Part shown: piece by piece, positions 13,191-24,040 of the stretch
How positions within the stretch are numbered: the stretch's first letter is position 1
Layout of the letters: every line of letters begins with the position of its first letter
Assembly (NCBI RefSeq): GCF_036898095.1
Contig: NC_090725.1
Location: 211,876,200 to 211,940,199, forward strand
From: Palaemon carinicauda
Lineage: Eukaryota; Arthropoda; Malacostraca; Decapoda; Palaemonidae
Length of the DNA stretch: 64,000 nucleotides
Direction: 5' to 3'
Notes under the pieces: model-generated
Databases searched by the model: none
Told to the model about the DNA's origin: nothing
Seen by the model: the letters and a program-made list of their open reading frames with translations, nothing else
Made by a program: the position numbers and the translations under genes

Positions 13191-13674
13191 TCCAGAACCA
13201 ACTTCGGATGTAGAAATTGTTCGGATGTAGAAACGAATTTTCCCGTAAGAATACATTGAAATAGGATTAATCCGTGGTTGAGCCCAAAAACCTATGATAA
13301 CTTCTTAATAAACTACTACACATAATTTTCCCATGAGAATAATGAACACTAAATTAGATAATAGACATGTAAATAAGAAGAATAGACATGTAAATAAGAA
13401 GAATTAGCAAAAAATGATAAATAAGAAACGGGTTTTTAGCGTCACTCTCCCTTAGAAACTCCAGCGCAGGTGTTGTTAGTCTTGCTACGCAGAGAGGAGA
13501 CGGACGGGCGGCGAGGAGGTAGAGAGGTTAACTACGATAAACGTACACTACCGTAACTTATTCTAACTTACACTAAGTGAACTTTAACATAACTTAGCTT
13601 ATTTTTTTTTTTATTTTTATATTTTATATTTTTTTTTTACATTTTCTTTTTTTCTTTTTGATGATTACGTAATT

Positions 13675-15471
13675 TTAATCACTATCACTCTCTGCATTTA
13701 AAATTGACTGAATTTCTTTTGCTTCACTCTTTTCCGTTTTCTGTGTTTCACTTTCTTCCGCTTCACTCTTTGCCGTTTTCTTCGATTCACTTACATCCTC
13801 TTCATCGCGAGTTCGCTTCGCAGTTTTTTTAAAGAAAGCATCGATAGATAATTGCTTGGTACGGCTTTTCAGAATGTTTCGAAAGTGAGTTAGGCAAACA
13901 TCATCGAATTGAGAAACTACACGACAAACCTGCAATTTCTTTGGATAGTATTTGTCGATGAAGTCGACCACGTTTTGATATTTTCCTAACACCTCTTTTA
14001 TTTGCGCCGAACCTAACACATGTTCTACCTCCTCGCTCCCTTCCTCGTCATCACTCATGTGCTCCGACATAGCATGGAGTTCCTTGAGCTCATCCGTCGT
14101 CAGTTCGTCGTGATGTTCGGCGACGAGTTCCGTAACGTCATCTGCGTTGACCTCCAGACCCATGGACTTGCCAAGGGAGACAATTTCCTCTACGGCTTCC
14201 GCTGCACCGACCACGGGATCAGGTTCGGGGTCAAAAACCTCGAAATCTCGGGGAGCAACAGCATCAGGCCAAAGCTTCTTCCAAGCGGAATTCAGGGTCC
14301 GTCGAGTTAATCCCACCCAAGCCTGATCTATGATCTTCAAGCAGTGCACGATTTGAAGTGGCCCCTCCAAAATTCACGCAAAGTTAAGTTGGTGCTTTGC
14401 GTGACATTAAAGCACTGCTTAAATAAGTGCTTGGTGTACAGCTTCTTAAAATTAGAGATGACTTGCTGGTCCATGGGCTGGAGGATAGAGGTGGTATTCG
14501 GTGGAAGATACAGCACCTTTATGAACTTGAATTCATCGAAGATATCATCTTCAAGTCCGGGGGGGGTGAGCGGGTGCATTGTCAAGGCATAGCAGGCACT
14601 TTAAAGGCAATTTCTGTTCATGAAGATACTTCTTCACAGAAGGGCCGAAAACTTGGTTTACCCATCGCACAAAGAATTGCCTAGTGACCCAGGCCTTCGA
14701 GTTGGATCGCCAGAAAACATGAAGCTGATCCTTATCGACGTTGTGTGCTTTAAAGGCCCTAGGGTTCTCTGAATGGTAAACCAGTAAGGGCTTGACTTTA
14801 AAGTCCCCGCTAGCGTTGGCACATAGGGCAAGAGTCAACCGATCCTTCATTGACTTATGCCCAGGCAATTTCTTCTCTTCGGCAGTGATGTAGGTTCGAC
14901 TCGGCATCTTCTTCCAAAACAGCCCGGTTTCATCACAATTAAACACCTGCTGCTCTACGTAGCCTTCTTCCTGCACGATCTTTTCGAAGTTCTTGACAAA
15001 GTCAGCTGCAGCCTTTGTGTCCGCACTAGCAGCCTCTCCGTGACGAACAACTGAATGAATCCCGGACCGTTTCTTAAATTTCTCGAACCAGCCACGAGAT
15101 GCCTTGAAATCATCTGAGGAAGGCTCGGTTGAACTCTCCCCAGCATCACCCCCAGAGCTCTCCTCCTTCAAGTCCGTAAAGATGGCGTGCGCCTTCTCGC
15201 AGATAACGGTCTCGGTGATGGTGTCGCCAACGATCTCTCTATCCTTAATCCACACTAGTAGAAGTCGTTCCATCTCTTCTATGATAGGGGTACGGCGTTT
15301 GGAAATTATAGTGATCCCCTTAGAAGGTTTCACTGCTTTAATAGCTTCCTTCTGTTTAAGGATTGTCGAGATCGTCGACATATTACAGCCATACTTTTTA
15401 GCAAGTTCACTCACGCGGATGCCACGCTCATGTTTTTCAATAATTTCCTGCTTAATTTCTAAAGAAAGCAT
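13675..15471 (-). pseudogene. Tigger/jerky-like transposase, two frameshifts
   Basis: A DDE transposase of about 600 residues that would cut and join the element's ends at TA. The start is taken at ATG 15469-15471 (MLSLEIKQEIIEKHERG), because upstream frame runs into the terminal repeat and (TA)n. Order: N-terminal helix-turn-helix (VSELAKKYGCNMSTIS), CENP-B-like DNA-binding region ending GWFEKFKKRSGIHSVVRHGE, then the catalytic domain with Asp in VFNCDETGLFWKK, Asp in LCLDNAPAH and a third Asp in LQPMDQQVI. An acidic C-terminal region ends at TAA 13675. The frame shifts at a G8 run (14557-14565) and again near 14345-14360; the third frame equals the first. Both look like small indels. Confidence 0.88.
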
Positions 15472-15499
15472 TTCCTTCGGATGTTGGAAAATTCGGATG

Positions 15500-15526
15500 T
15501 AGATACGTTCGTGTGTAGAAGTTCCA

Positions 15527-15529
<3 letters not shown>
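15500..15529 (-). repeat. Tigger right terminal inverted repeat
   Basis: Read on the minus strand: CAGTGGAACTTCTACACACG. It pairs with the left end at 13159. Confidence 0.85.

Positions 15530-15530
<1 letters not shown>

Positions 15531-15602
<72 letters not shown>
15531..15602. repeat. (TA)n microsatellite
   Basis: Alternating TA, about 72 bp; the right-hand remainder of the tract into which the Tigger element inserted. Confidence 0.92.
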
Positions 15603-15603
<1 letters not shown>

Positions 15604-15606
<3 letters not shown>

Positions 15607-15660
15607 TAACACTTCACAATACAAAATTACAGTAATTGGTTCCTGATTGACTTTCGTACC
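15604..15660 (+). repeat. possible solo terminal repeat of a second pogo-like element
   Basis: CAGTAACACTTCACAATACA begins directly at the edge of (TA)n and is followed by ATTGGTTCCTGATTGACTTTC. It has the CAGT start and TA flank of pogo/Tigger ends. No partner terminus or transposase accompanies it, so it is probably a fragment. Confidence 0.35.
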
Positions 15661-15669
15661 ATGGAGTTG

Positions 15670-16588
15670 AGGAGGTTACCCATATTTGCCGTTTGAAACT
15701 GTCATGTGAGTTGGTGACAGGTAATTTTGACTGTGGTAAAGGATTCATTGTCAGTCGAAGGAGTAGTCGTCCTGCTGGGTAATGAGGTTGGTGGAGTGCT
15801 ATTTGTGCCTTGTCCCATTGTAATGGAGAAACCATTGAAGTATAGTCCTACGACTGAACTCAAGAAGGATTAACCATATCTGTTTCCTAGTTGTGTGACG
15901 ACTATGAGTATGACGAAGAAAGTGGCTGCTTAAGAAGAAAAAGAAATCGAAGGAACGATACACTTCAGAGGATTTATTTTCCAAAGAAGAGGATTCCCTT
16001 GATGGTACACAAGAGGAGAACTCCCGAGTAAGCCCGAGCAAAGAGAAGCGACAGACGAGTGGACAAGAGTACAAAGAAGAAATGGACCTTGAAGAAATAG
16101 AAAACTCAGCGTTAGAAGTAGGACAAGTGAGTAGGAAAAGGATGATAGGACTGCAACGGAAGGATGCGACGTTAACAGAGTTGTTGTATCGTGTGGTGGA
16201 TGAGACGGAGGCACAGCAGTCTCCGACCTGTTATTATTTTAAGGATGGGTTGCATATGAGGAAGCATAGACCCGCCGATATCCTTGAGAATGCTGAATGG
16301 GGGATATATCGTCAGATATTAATTCCGGCACCGTTGAGAAGACAGGTAATCGCTGTAGCGCATGAGACGGGACATATGGGGATAAGGAAGATGACAGATA
16401 AGATCATGAAAAACTTTTTCTGGCCTGGCATGCATAAGGACGTGAGTCAGTTTTACCGTGCATATCACTTAAGTCAAATGGCTGGAAAGCCAAATGAGTA
16501 CATTAAGAAAGCTCCCTTACACCAGATAGAAGTGCGAGGAGAGCCCTTCAGCAAGGTAATGATCGACATTGTTGGACATTTACTAAGT
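15670..16588 (+). pseudogene. Gmr1-like protease remnant and integrase N-terminus
   Basis: From 15670 broken frames resemble the end of a retroelement protease and its linker (LSCELVTGNFDCG, then VVLLGNEVGGVLFVPCP in another frame, then SCVTTMSMTKKVA). The open frame 16082-16600 continues with YYFKDGLHMRKH, the integrase zinc region HETGHMGIRKMTDKIMKNFFW and MHKDVSQFYRAYHLSQ, then VMIDIVG, the first catalytic Asp. The zinc-binding Cys pair is absent: the expected positions read Tyr and Ser. The gypsy LTR begins at 16589, so the last residues of the frame as called are LTR sequence. Confidence 0.7.
16585..16588 (+). repeat. target site duplication AAGT (left)
   Basis: AAGT immediately before the left LTR at 16589, repeated at 22287-22290 immediately after the right LTR. 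A 4-bp duplication is usual for gypsy integrases. Confidence 0.75.
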
Positions 16589-16834
16589 GGTGATAGGTGA
16601 TGATGTCTTGTAGATGAAGACAGATGATTGCAGAGATGGAGAAGTAAAATCCCGAGTCGTAGATTGCATTTATTCCATACAGCAAGGGGTTATGAACAGT
16701 AGTGCTCTGCAAGGCGTACAGCTCGTGCCAAGAGAAGCAAGAAGACTATCAATGCGCATGCGTTTGTAACGGACAGAATTTATGAATAGTAAAGGTTGCA
16801 TATATGAAAGATAAAATATACAATAATCTACACC
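16589..16834 (-). repeat. gypsy 3' LTR
   Basis: 246 bp, plus-strand ends GGTGATAGG and CTACACC, the same as the other LTR at 22041-22286. The GATGTCTTGTAGATGAAG and CATGCGTTTGTAAC blocks are shared. Canonical TG/CA lies two bases inside the edges. Confidence 0.92.
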
Positions 16835-16851
16835 TCCCCTCCCCTTTTGCC
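16835..16851 (-). promoter_or_regulatory. gypsy polypurine tract
   Basis: On the minus strand AAAAGGGGAGGGGA lies directly before the 3' LTR. This is the expected primer for plus-strand DNA synthesis. Confidence 0.75.
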
Positions 16852-16992
16852 TTCAAATAGGTATCTTGAACGTACTAAGCAAGTTACATACAATGAACTA
16901 AGTAAATAATAGTGTGCAAAGCAAATAACATAAAATGTATCAAATATAAAATTATGCAGCCAGTTGCATAAATGGCACAAGGGCCTTGTACA
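16852..16992 (-). other. gypsy 3' untranslated stretch
   Basis: About 140 bp between the pol stop and the polypurine tract. No coding signal seen. Confidence 0.6.
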
Positions 16993-19900
16993 CTATGTAG
17001 GCCTGTTTAATCTTGGAGACCTGCGGGAAGTTGTGGAGGGAATTGATGACTTTTCTATGTCAGAGCTAGGGACCACAGGGAGATCAGAGTTGGGAACTTG
17101 ATTGGGAATGGGCACTGGATACAAGAAGCGACGGTTCCGACGTAGCACTCCACCACTAGGTAGGCGAATTTCGTACTCACGTGATCTCGTGCCACCCATG
17201 ATAATCCCGATCTTGTCCCACCTATGGGATGTTGGGTCCTGGAGACGGACATGTTGGCCCACATTCAGTCTGGGCAGGGGACGGGCGTGGGCGTCGTAGT
17301 TGCGTTTCACTTGAGCCGCTCTGGCAGCAGCTCGTCGGTCACAATCATGGGCCTATTCTTGCTAACATTCCATGAATGACTGAGGATGGGCGGGCACACA
17401 TGTACGGAGAGGGTGACCATACAGGATCTGGGCAGGAGAGCGACCAGAGTGGTTAGGCATGTTTCGTAACTCAAGGAGGCCACGATCAAAAGCCTCACAG
17501 TCAATGTTTCCTGAAGGGGCCGTTTTGAGGATCAAGTGCTTGACAGCTTTGACTGCAGCCTCAGCATGTCCATTAGACTGCGGGTAGTGTGGCGATGAAG
17601 TTATGTGGTGTACACCCCAATGCTCTGCGAAGTCAGCAAACTCTCTGCTGGTAAACTGGGGTCCTCCATCGGTGCGTAGGCGCAGGGAAACACCTACCTC
17701 TCTGAAGTAGCGGCAAAAGTGCCGTATGGTTGAGGAGGCAGTGGTGTCGCCCTTGCAAGGGACGACCACAGGCCAGCCGGAGAGGCGGTCGGCGAAAACA
17801 AGGAAGGACTTCCCCGCTACCTGGAAGAAATCCGCTGATACCGACTCAAAGGGCCTCGATGGGTGGTCATCGTTGTAAAGAGGTTCCTGCTGTTGGCTTG
17901 GGCAGGGCTCACAGGTGGCAATGGTGTTAGCAATGTCAGAGTCAATCCCAGGCCAGAAGACAGTTTGTCGAACTCGACGTTTAGTGGCTTCAACACCTCG
18001 GTGGCTGTCGGGGAGTCTGGCGAGTGTGTGGCGACGTAGAGCGGCAGGAACTATTATTCTGGCACCATAGAGCACGAGGGTGCCGTCAGTAGAAAGGGCT
18101 TCTCGCAGCTTCAAATACGGTAGCAAAGAAGCATGCAGGTCGTACCGATTCGTGGGAAATCCGGACACAATGCAATCACGAAGGCGGACATAGTCAGGGT
18201 CGGCCTGCGCTGCTGTTGACATGTCCTGTAGAGTTCGGTCGGCGTTGACGATTGTGGAATCCTCTTCCTGAGAGGCTATTACGACGTTGATGACAGACCT
18301 GACGTGTGCCGTTACTTCAGCACAGCCAATCATATCCTCAGACGTTGGGTAGCTGACAGGTGCGAGCGAGAGCGCATCTGGAATGCAGAAAGACTTGCCA
18401 GCACGCCACATTGCAGTAAACTGGTATTGTGACATACGTTCCTTCATTCGCTGGAGCCGTGGGTTTTCGATCATGTCCAGCGTGTAGCTGTTGATAATGG
18501 GCACTAGTGGACGATGGTCTGTTTGCAGAGTGAAGGATGGCAGTCCTTGGAGGTACAAACAGCACTTTGCGAGAGCCCAAGATACAGCAAGCATCTCCAA
18601 CTCGATTGTCGCATACCTCGTCTCGGCGTCTGCGAGAAAACGGGATCCACACTGCACTACTCGAAGACGTCCGGAACCACGGTCCTGGAGGAGAGCGTAG
18701 CCTATTCCGTAGAGACGAGATGCATCAGTCTGGAGAATGGTTGGCAAAGTTGGGTCAAAAGACGCTAAAACTGGAGGGCTTGAAAGTGCTTGCTTCACAC
18801 GTTTGAAGGCCTGGTCGTGGTCCGGTGTCCAAATAAAAGAGCGCTTAGGGCTTATGAGTGGGCGTAGGGGCTGTGCAGTCAGGGCGATATCTGGAGTGAA
18901 CTCTGCCAGTTGGTTAACTAACCCCAAGAAGGAACGTATGTCCGTCAAGTTGGAAGGTGTGGGGAAGTCTTGCAAAGCTGTAACTCGTCCTGGATCGGCA
19001 GCTATTCCTTCTTCGGAAAGGATGAATCCACAGAAATTTACTCGGGTCTCTGCTACTACAAACTTATCTCTGTTGAGAGTGATGCCGTTTTTGCGACAGC
19101 GAGTGAGTAATTCGTGGTTCCTGTGGTAATGTGACAGTAAGTCGTCGTCAAAGATGAGGATGTCATCGACAACCTTGACACATCTCTTCATACCCTGGAG
19201 AGCTAGGTCGCCGCGGTAACAGTAGGCGTCGCCGGTGGCAGCGAAGCCCATAGGTCCTCGGCAATGCTGGAAGCATCCATAAGGAGTAATGAAAGTGGTG
19301 AGATGACGGTCCTCCTCCGCTAGCTTCATCTGCCAGTAACTGTGTAGAGCGTCCGCAGTGGTGAAGAATTTGACTGTGGGATCAACGGTACGGACAGCAG
19401 CTATGGGTGTGGGCGAAGGGTGGGCTGGTCTGGAGACTTGAGTGTTCAGCTTGGTGAGATCCACTGTGATGCGAACTCCCTTTGCCTTTGGGACAACAAC
19501 TAGAGGGTGGCACCATTCCAATGGCTCGTCTCCACAAGGCTTCATGATACCCTGCTGGACCATAGAATCTAGTTCTATCTTGACAGGTTCGCGGAAAGCA
19601 TAGGGGATCTGCCGTGGGGTGTGAATGGTGAATGGAACAGCATCCTCTTTAAGGTGGATTTTCATTGGAGGTCCTGCCATCGACCTCAGTGGAGCTGCTT
19701 TAAGGTCCTCCTTAGACACAAGCACACCAGAAAAGGTTCTAAGGAAATATTCTCGGGCCTCAGCTGGGGTCGAGTTGGCATGGAGGGGTAGCTCCTTACA
19801 TCGATTCACGTGGACGACCTGTAGGATGGGCCGTGGAAAGTCTGGCGGTATGATGGCCAACTCCTTGCAGTGTGCATAAGACAGGAGCAGCATCTGGATA

Positions 19901-21551
19901 CCTTCATGGACTTGGATCATGGCATGACAGGATCGGTTGGCCAAAGACAGAGTGGCCTTAAGGGTACCTAAAGCTGGTGTCATCTGTGATCCATCTGCTG
20001 TGAGTGTCACTGATGTGGCAGAACGTTGTAGCTCATTCCTGGTGATTTGAAGCAGTTCCAAGTGCTGAGGACCCATCACTGATACGTCAGCTCCTGTGTC
20101 TGGCAGCATCATAATCTTGGATGTCTCACCCTTATAGGTGAGGTCGAGGGAGACGGGTACTGGTGAAGGGCAAGTTGTTGTGGAAAGGGCCTCAACCTTG
20201 CGACAATTTGAAGGCCTGCTGGAGGGGGGCGTGGCTTTGGGTGGGCCGCCCTGCTTGGCATTCATCTGCTGTTGGCAACATCTGTCGTAGTGACCCACTC
20301 GGCCACAGTGTCTACACGTGGCCTTGTTGGCAGGACACTTTGAAGTCTTCTTCCAGTGTTCCTTGCCAGCACAGTTTCCGTATATGCTATCAGCAGCTGG
20401 ACACTTTTCTGCAGAGCCGTGCTTCTTTGTGCAGGAAAGGCAAGAAGTGTCCCTCTTACAGTTTGGGAAAGAAGTAGCACCTTTGCTGCCATGTCCTTTG
20501 GTTTTTTTGTAAGTGGAGACAGCACACAATTTAGAAGGAGGGGCACATATAGCGGTGGTGGCTGTCCTTGTGGCCTCATAGGAGCGACATTCATTGATCA
20601 TGGTGGCCAATGAAGCTGAGGTGTCCAGGGCAATAAGTTTTTGTGTGAGCTCCTCGTCTCTGACTCCCATGATGATGATCATCTTAAGCTGAGTTTCCTC
20701 ACAAACTGCACACTGGCCAGGACAGACGTCGATTTCCTCTGCTACGTGCTTCAGTCTGACGTAGAACTCATTGAAGCTTTCCCCTTCCCTCTGTTTGCAG
20801 GAAAGCAGGTCCCTGCGACGTAAAGCTTCATTTCGTAGGTTCTTGATGTGTTCCTGGAGAACATTTAAGACTTCCTCCACACTCCGATCTGTGTCTGGTG
20901 GCACGTTGAGTGTGTGTTCCAGTATTCTTTGAGTCTCCAGGCTGAGGCACATACGAAGTTGTATTAGCTGCTTCCTGGTAGGTAAAGTCCCTAGGGCCAC
21001 CATCACACTGTAGTCATCCCAGCGTCTACGCCATTCCCTAAACACTTGATATGTGGCATCGGGACGTAAGGGCGGTGGGGTCTGGGCGATGGGTTTCTGT
21101 GGGAGTGGGTGCTGGGAACTTGAAGGCACTGAGGATTGAGTAGGAAGTTGTTGCGAGTCCGGTGGTGTTGCTTGCTGGTGGGTAGGGTTGACCATGAGTA
21201 GCTCAACAGGGCGGTGAAACGCTGGGCTTCCTCCTCTCTTCTTAGGTTGTCCTCTTGGCGGCGTAGTTCTTCCTCGTGGCGACGTTGATCCTCCTCTCTC
21301 CGACGTGTAGCCAACTTGGCCTGTCGAGATTCCTCCAGGTACTTGATAAGGAGCCTTAACTCCCCACCTGTAGCTGTTGAAGGCGGTATAGTCAGGTGTG
21401 GTGAAAGTGAAGGCGGGGTTTCCATCGTTGAGAAGCCTGGTGGGGTTCGACGGTCTGATGGTGAGCCTGGGTGTGAAGGCAACTGCCGGTCTTCATTGTC
21501 CTGGTCATGTTGCATATCCCCAGACTCGTCTTGATATGAGGTAGTCGACAT
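16993..21551 (-). pseudogene. gypsy Gag-Pol polyprotein, nearly intact
   Basis: Read from ATG 21549-21551 (MSTTSYQDESGD). The N-terminus has a charged coiled-coil-like region (RRREEDQRRHEEELRRQEDN); a one-base frameshift near 21205 then leads into the 1277-residue frame 17362-21195. Order there: gag core, CCHC-like knuckles (CLSCTKKHGSAEKC; CRHCGRVGHYDRC), protease (PDTGADVSVMG), reverse transcriptase (VRITVDLTKLN; CVKVVDDILIFDDD), RNase H (ILQTDASRLYGIG; ATIELEMLAVSWAL) and integrase (HRGVEATKRRVRQTVFW ... CEPCPSQ; FLVFADRLSGWPV; RTDGGPQFTSREF; YPQSNGHAEAAVK). Two in-frame TAG codons (17362-17364 and 17353-17355) interrupt integrase; the same frame then runs on to 16993 with the C-terminal GxxVRLQDP-type region. 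Confidence 0.9.
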
Positions 21552-22040
21552 TACAAAACATTTTAAGCTGTCACCCACAGTTTAAATGGAAAGATGAAAA
21601 GATAAAAGAGACTTTCTACAGTTTTTACTTTAGAAATCACTGTAAATAGAGTGGTGAATGGCAACAGGGGAGGAGCATGGGAGGGCTCCCGGGTGGTGGG
21701 GAGGAGCAGCGGGTAGGCTGGGCAGCGGCCACTAGCACTCTGGCAGTGTGTTTCCGGTGATAAAAGAGGGTGGATGCACCTCGATTTCCTGTGTTGAGTA
21801 GGGGTAAAAAGGGTTCTTATATGGGCATGAAGAAGGGCACGACACACAAGAGAAATATTACCCACTAACATAAAATCACTAACACCACACTGCACTGGCA
21901 CTGCATGAACGGTTCGCAAACAAAGCACAGACACTGTAAAATCCACATGTAGTCAAGGGGAAATGGGCAATGGCGGCTCGATGCAGATGCTGGATTCCGG
22001 TGTTCCCTTAAAATGCTGAATGGTTTTGTCACTGCGCCAT
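21552..22040 (-). other. gypsy 5' leader with candidate primer-binding site
   Basis: No conserved coding frame. Just inside the 5' LTR, read on the minus strand, lies TGGCGCAGTGACAAAACC (about 22022-22039). It begins TGG, as expected for pairing to a tRNA 3' CCA end. Which tRNA is used was not determined. Confidence 0.55.
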
Positions 22041-22286
22041 GGTGATAGGTGCTGATGTCTTGTAGATGAAGGCAGATGATTGCAGAGATGGAGAAGTAAA
22101 ATCCCGAGTCGTAGATTGCATTTATTCCATACAGCAAGGGGTTATGAACAGTGGTGCTCTGCAAGGCGTACACCTCGTGCCAAGAGAAGCAAGAAGACTA
22201 TCAATGCGCATGCGTTTGTAACAGACAGAATTTATGAATAGTAAAGGGTGCATATATGAAAGAAAATACATACAATAATCTACACC
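22041..22286 (-). repeat. gypsy 5' LTR
   Basis: 246 bp with the same ends as the 16589-16834 copy. AAGT (22287-22290) follows, matching the left flank. Confidence 0.92.
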
Positions 22287-22290
22287 AAGT

Positions 22291-22989
22291 ACGAAAAAAG
22301 GTCACGAATATATCTTAACCTTGATGTGTCCAGTAACGAGATACCCAGAAGCCATACCTGTCAGGAACATCAATGCCAAAATAATCGCCGAGAAGTTACT
22401 AAACTTTTTTTACTAAGTTTGGTATACCGGAAATCGTTCAAAGTGACAGGGGAACGAATTTCACATCAAAATTATTTCAGGACGTAATGAAACTGTTGGC
22501 TGTGAAACAACAACTATCAACTGCTTATCATGCGGAGACCCAAGGAGCATTAGAGAGGTTTCAAACTTTGAAAAGTATGTTAACGAAGTTCTGCAATGAA
22601 ACGAGGAATGAATGGGACATCGGACTACCATTGATGTTATTCGAGGTATGTAATGCTTATTCGAGGTATGTAATGCTTATCAAAAAAGCATGGGATGTAG
22701 CACGAACGAAATGGTATTTGGACGAGAAGTGCGAGGACCGAATAAAATGTTGGCAGGAAAAGGGAAAGATTGCGAAGAAACAAAAAGAGAAAATGTCAAC
22801 GATTTGAGGAAAAGGATCGGCGAGTTAAGGAAATTTTTCTTAGAAGACGTGAAAACGAAGAAAAAGGTTAGTATGAAGAGTACGAACAGACAGGTTTCAA
22901 TAGGACATCAGGTATTGCCCTATTCATTGAAAGAGATTCCCTCTCGCCAACGAGTTCCAAGAACCATTCCGGAATTTTGAGAAGGAGAA
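22291..22989 (+). pseudogene. Gmr1-like integrase core and C-terminal region
   Basis: Continues the frame cut at 16588. TKKGHEYILTLMCPVTRYP and IPVRNINAKIIAEKLL lead to a frameshift in a T-run near 22410. Then come VQSDRGTNFTSKLFQDV (second catalytic Asp), LSTAYHAETQGALERFQ (catalytic Glu), FCNETRNEWDIGLPLMLFEV, and after another frame change the C-terminal region TNRQVSIGHQVLPYS. A 20-bp direct duplication (TATTCGAGGTATGTAATGCT) at about 22640-22680 disrupts the frame. Confidence 0.75.
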
Positions 22990-23241
22990 GTGCGAGGACC
23001 GAATAAAATGTTGGCAGGAAAAGGGAAAGATTGCAAAGAAACAAAAGGAGAAAATGTCAATGATTTGAGGAAAAGGATCTGCAAGTTAAGGAAATTTTTC
23101 TTAGAAGATGTGAAAACGAAGAAAAGGGTTGGTATGAAGAGTACGAACAGACAGGTTGCAGTAGGACATCAGGTATTGCTCTATTCATCGAAAGAGATTC
23201 CATCTCGCCAACAAGTTCCAAGAACCATTCCAGATTTTTGA
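22729..23241 (+). repeat. tandem duplication of integrase C-terminal region, 261-bp period
   Basis: GTGCGAGGACCGAATAAAATG occurs at 22729 and again at 22990. Each unit encodes the same stretch (MLAGKGKDC ... STNRQV ... KEIPSRQ). The period is 87 codons exactly, so frame is kept, but a stop separates the units. The units differ by scattered substitutions. Confidence 0.85.
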
Positions 23242-23242
23242 G

Positions 23243-23507
23243 ATGGGCAGTGACCGGACCTACGTTATCAAGATATCAGGAAAATGGAAAAATCTGAGGA
23301 AAGCCATATTAACTCCGAATCTGATACTTCAAGCACCGGGTGTGGATGCGTCGGATAATGGGATTGAAGCTGTCTTATTGCAAGACGATAAGGAAGGAAT
23401 TCTTCACCCTGTTGGTTTTATGTCATCGAAGCTGAAAAAGCAGCAACGAGTCGACTCGACAGTTGAAACGGAACTGCTGGTGCTGATCGCAGCAATAAAC
23501 GGATTTT
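23243..23507 (+). pseudogene. Gmr1-like integrase tail fused to RNase H, 5' part
   Basis: The frame begins SDRTYVIKISGKWK, which looks like the C-terminal end of integrase. It passes without break to RNase H words: LRKAILTPNLILQAPG, VDASDNGIEAVLLQDD (first catalytic Asp), HPVGFMSSKLKKQQRV and VETELLVLIAAINGF (catalytic Glu). The whole reverse transcriptase that should lie between is missing. The frame is cut at the TTTT of GGATTTT by DIRS copy C; RNase H resumes at 31748. Confidence 0.75.
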
Positions 23508-23875
23508 GAAGCAAAGCAAAAAATCTATTTTTGGGTGAGATAGCCATGTCGTCCTGATGGAAGGTTCCTTTAGGCAGGTTTCTAAGGGACATTTAGCTAC
23601 AGTGATACTCCCAGAGAATTGACCATAGGTCTCCAGAATACTAACTCCTGGGGCGAGTATCCTTAAGAAAATTCTTAATGGTATCGCATAATATCAGGGG
23701 ACGTATTTCTTGATACGACACATGGTAATCTTCACCCTGAATAGAGTTTTCGCTCTGAGGGGGAAGAGTGGCGAAAATGAAGGGGAGCTGTCATCAAGGT
23801 TACCCAGTGGATCCCCTTCCTGTACTACTACAGGGTGACTCATGGCAACTCATTCCTTGTTGCAATTAAGCATGG
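23505..23875 (-). repeat. right inverted terminal repeat of DIRS copy C
   Basis: Plus-strand reading from 23541, TAGCCATGTCGTCCTGATGG onward, matches the minus-strand reading of 31728-31390 over about 340 bp with roughly a dozen differences by eye. The outermost 36 bp (GAAGCAAAGCAAAAAATC and TATTTTTGGGTGAGA) are specific to this end and recur in the internal complementary region. Confidence 0.88.
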
Positions 23876-23954
23876 ATGGCTACAGATAGAGTAGTTTCGG
23901 GTGGGGATTTGTTACATATGCTCCTTTTCTAGAAAATGAGGGCGGGTACATCAG

Positions 23955-24040
23955 GACGACATGGCTATCTCACCCAAAAATAGATTTTTCTCTTTGCTTC
24001 AAAATTGGTTTTTTGGGCCCAGCCATGTCGTCCTGATGGA
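23955..24040 (-). repeat. DIRS internal complementary region (copy C)
   Basis: Read on the plus strand it is a right-terminus word (CATCAGGACGACATGGCTAT, CTCACCCAAAAATAGATTTTT, TTTGCTTCAAAATT) followed by a left-terminus word (GGGCCCAGCCATGTCGTCCTG). This is the complement of the junction that forms when both element ends join in a circle. In DIRS1 such a region templates completion of the terminal repeats. Small differences from the actual termini (GCTGGG versus GCTGAG, AGAG versus GC) show it is not a mere copy. Confidence 0.85.

Larger units (their letters stand above)
16589..22286 (-). mobile_element. Ty3/gypsy LTR retrotransposon
   Basis: A 5698-bp element on the minus strand with direct 246-bp LTRs at both ends and AAGT duplicated outside them. 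In element order it has the 5' LTR (22041-22286), a likely primer-binding site, gag-pol (21551 to 16993) and a purine-rich tract next to the 3' LTR (16589-16834). It interrupts the integrase gene of the older Gmr1-like element between its first and second catalytic Asp codons. The LTRs differ at roughly eight to ten positions by eye (3-4%), so the insertion is fairly recent. One frameshift and two nearby stop codons disable this copy. Confidence 0.92.

Noticed and set aside
14020..15502. Plus-strand frames within the Tigger transposase
   Set aside because: Antisense shadows; the minus-strand frame has all catalytic motifs.
16589..16594. LTR edges at the canonical TG...CA two bases inward
   Set aside because: With TG/CA edges the flanks (AGTGG and CCAAG) do not match. 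GGTG...CACC edges are shared by both LTRs and give a matching AAGT duplication.
17730..20823. Plus-strand frames across the gypsy pol gene
   Set aside because: Antisense shadows of the 1277-codon frame; no domains.
23505..23998. A separate 490-bp foldback element next to DIRS copy C
   Set aside because: At first the 23505 and 23998 inverted ends suggested an independent small element. They are better explained as the right terminal repeat plus internal complementary region of copy C.
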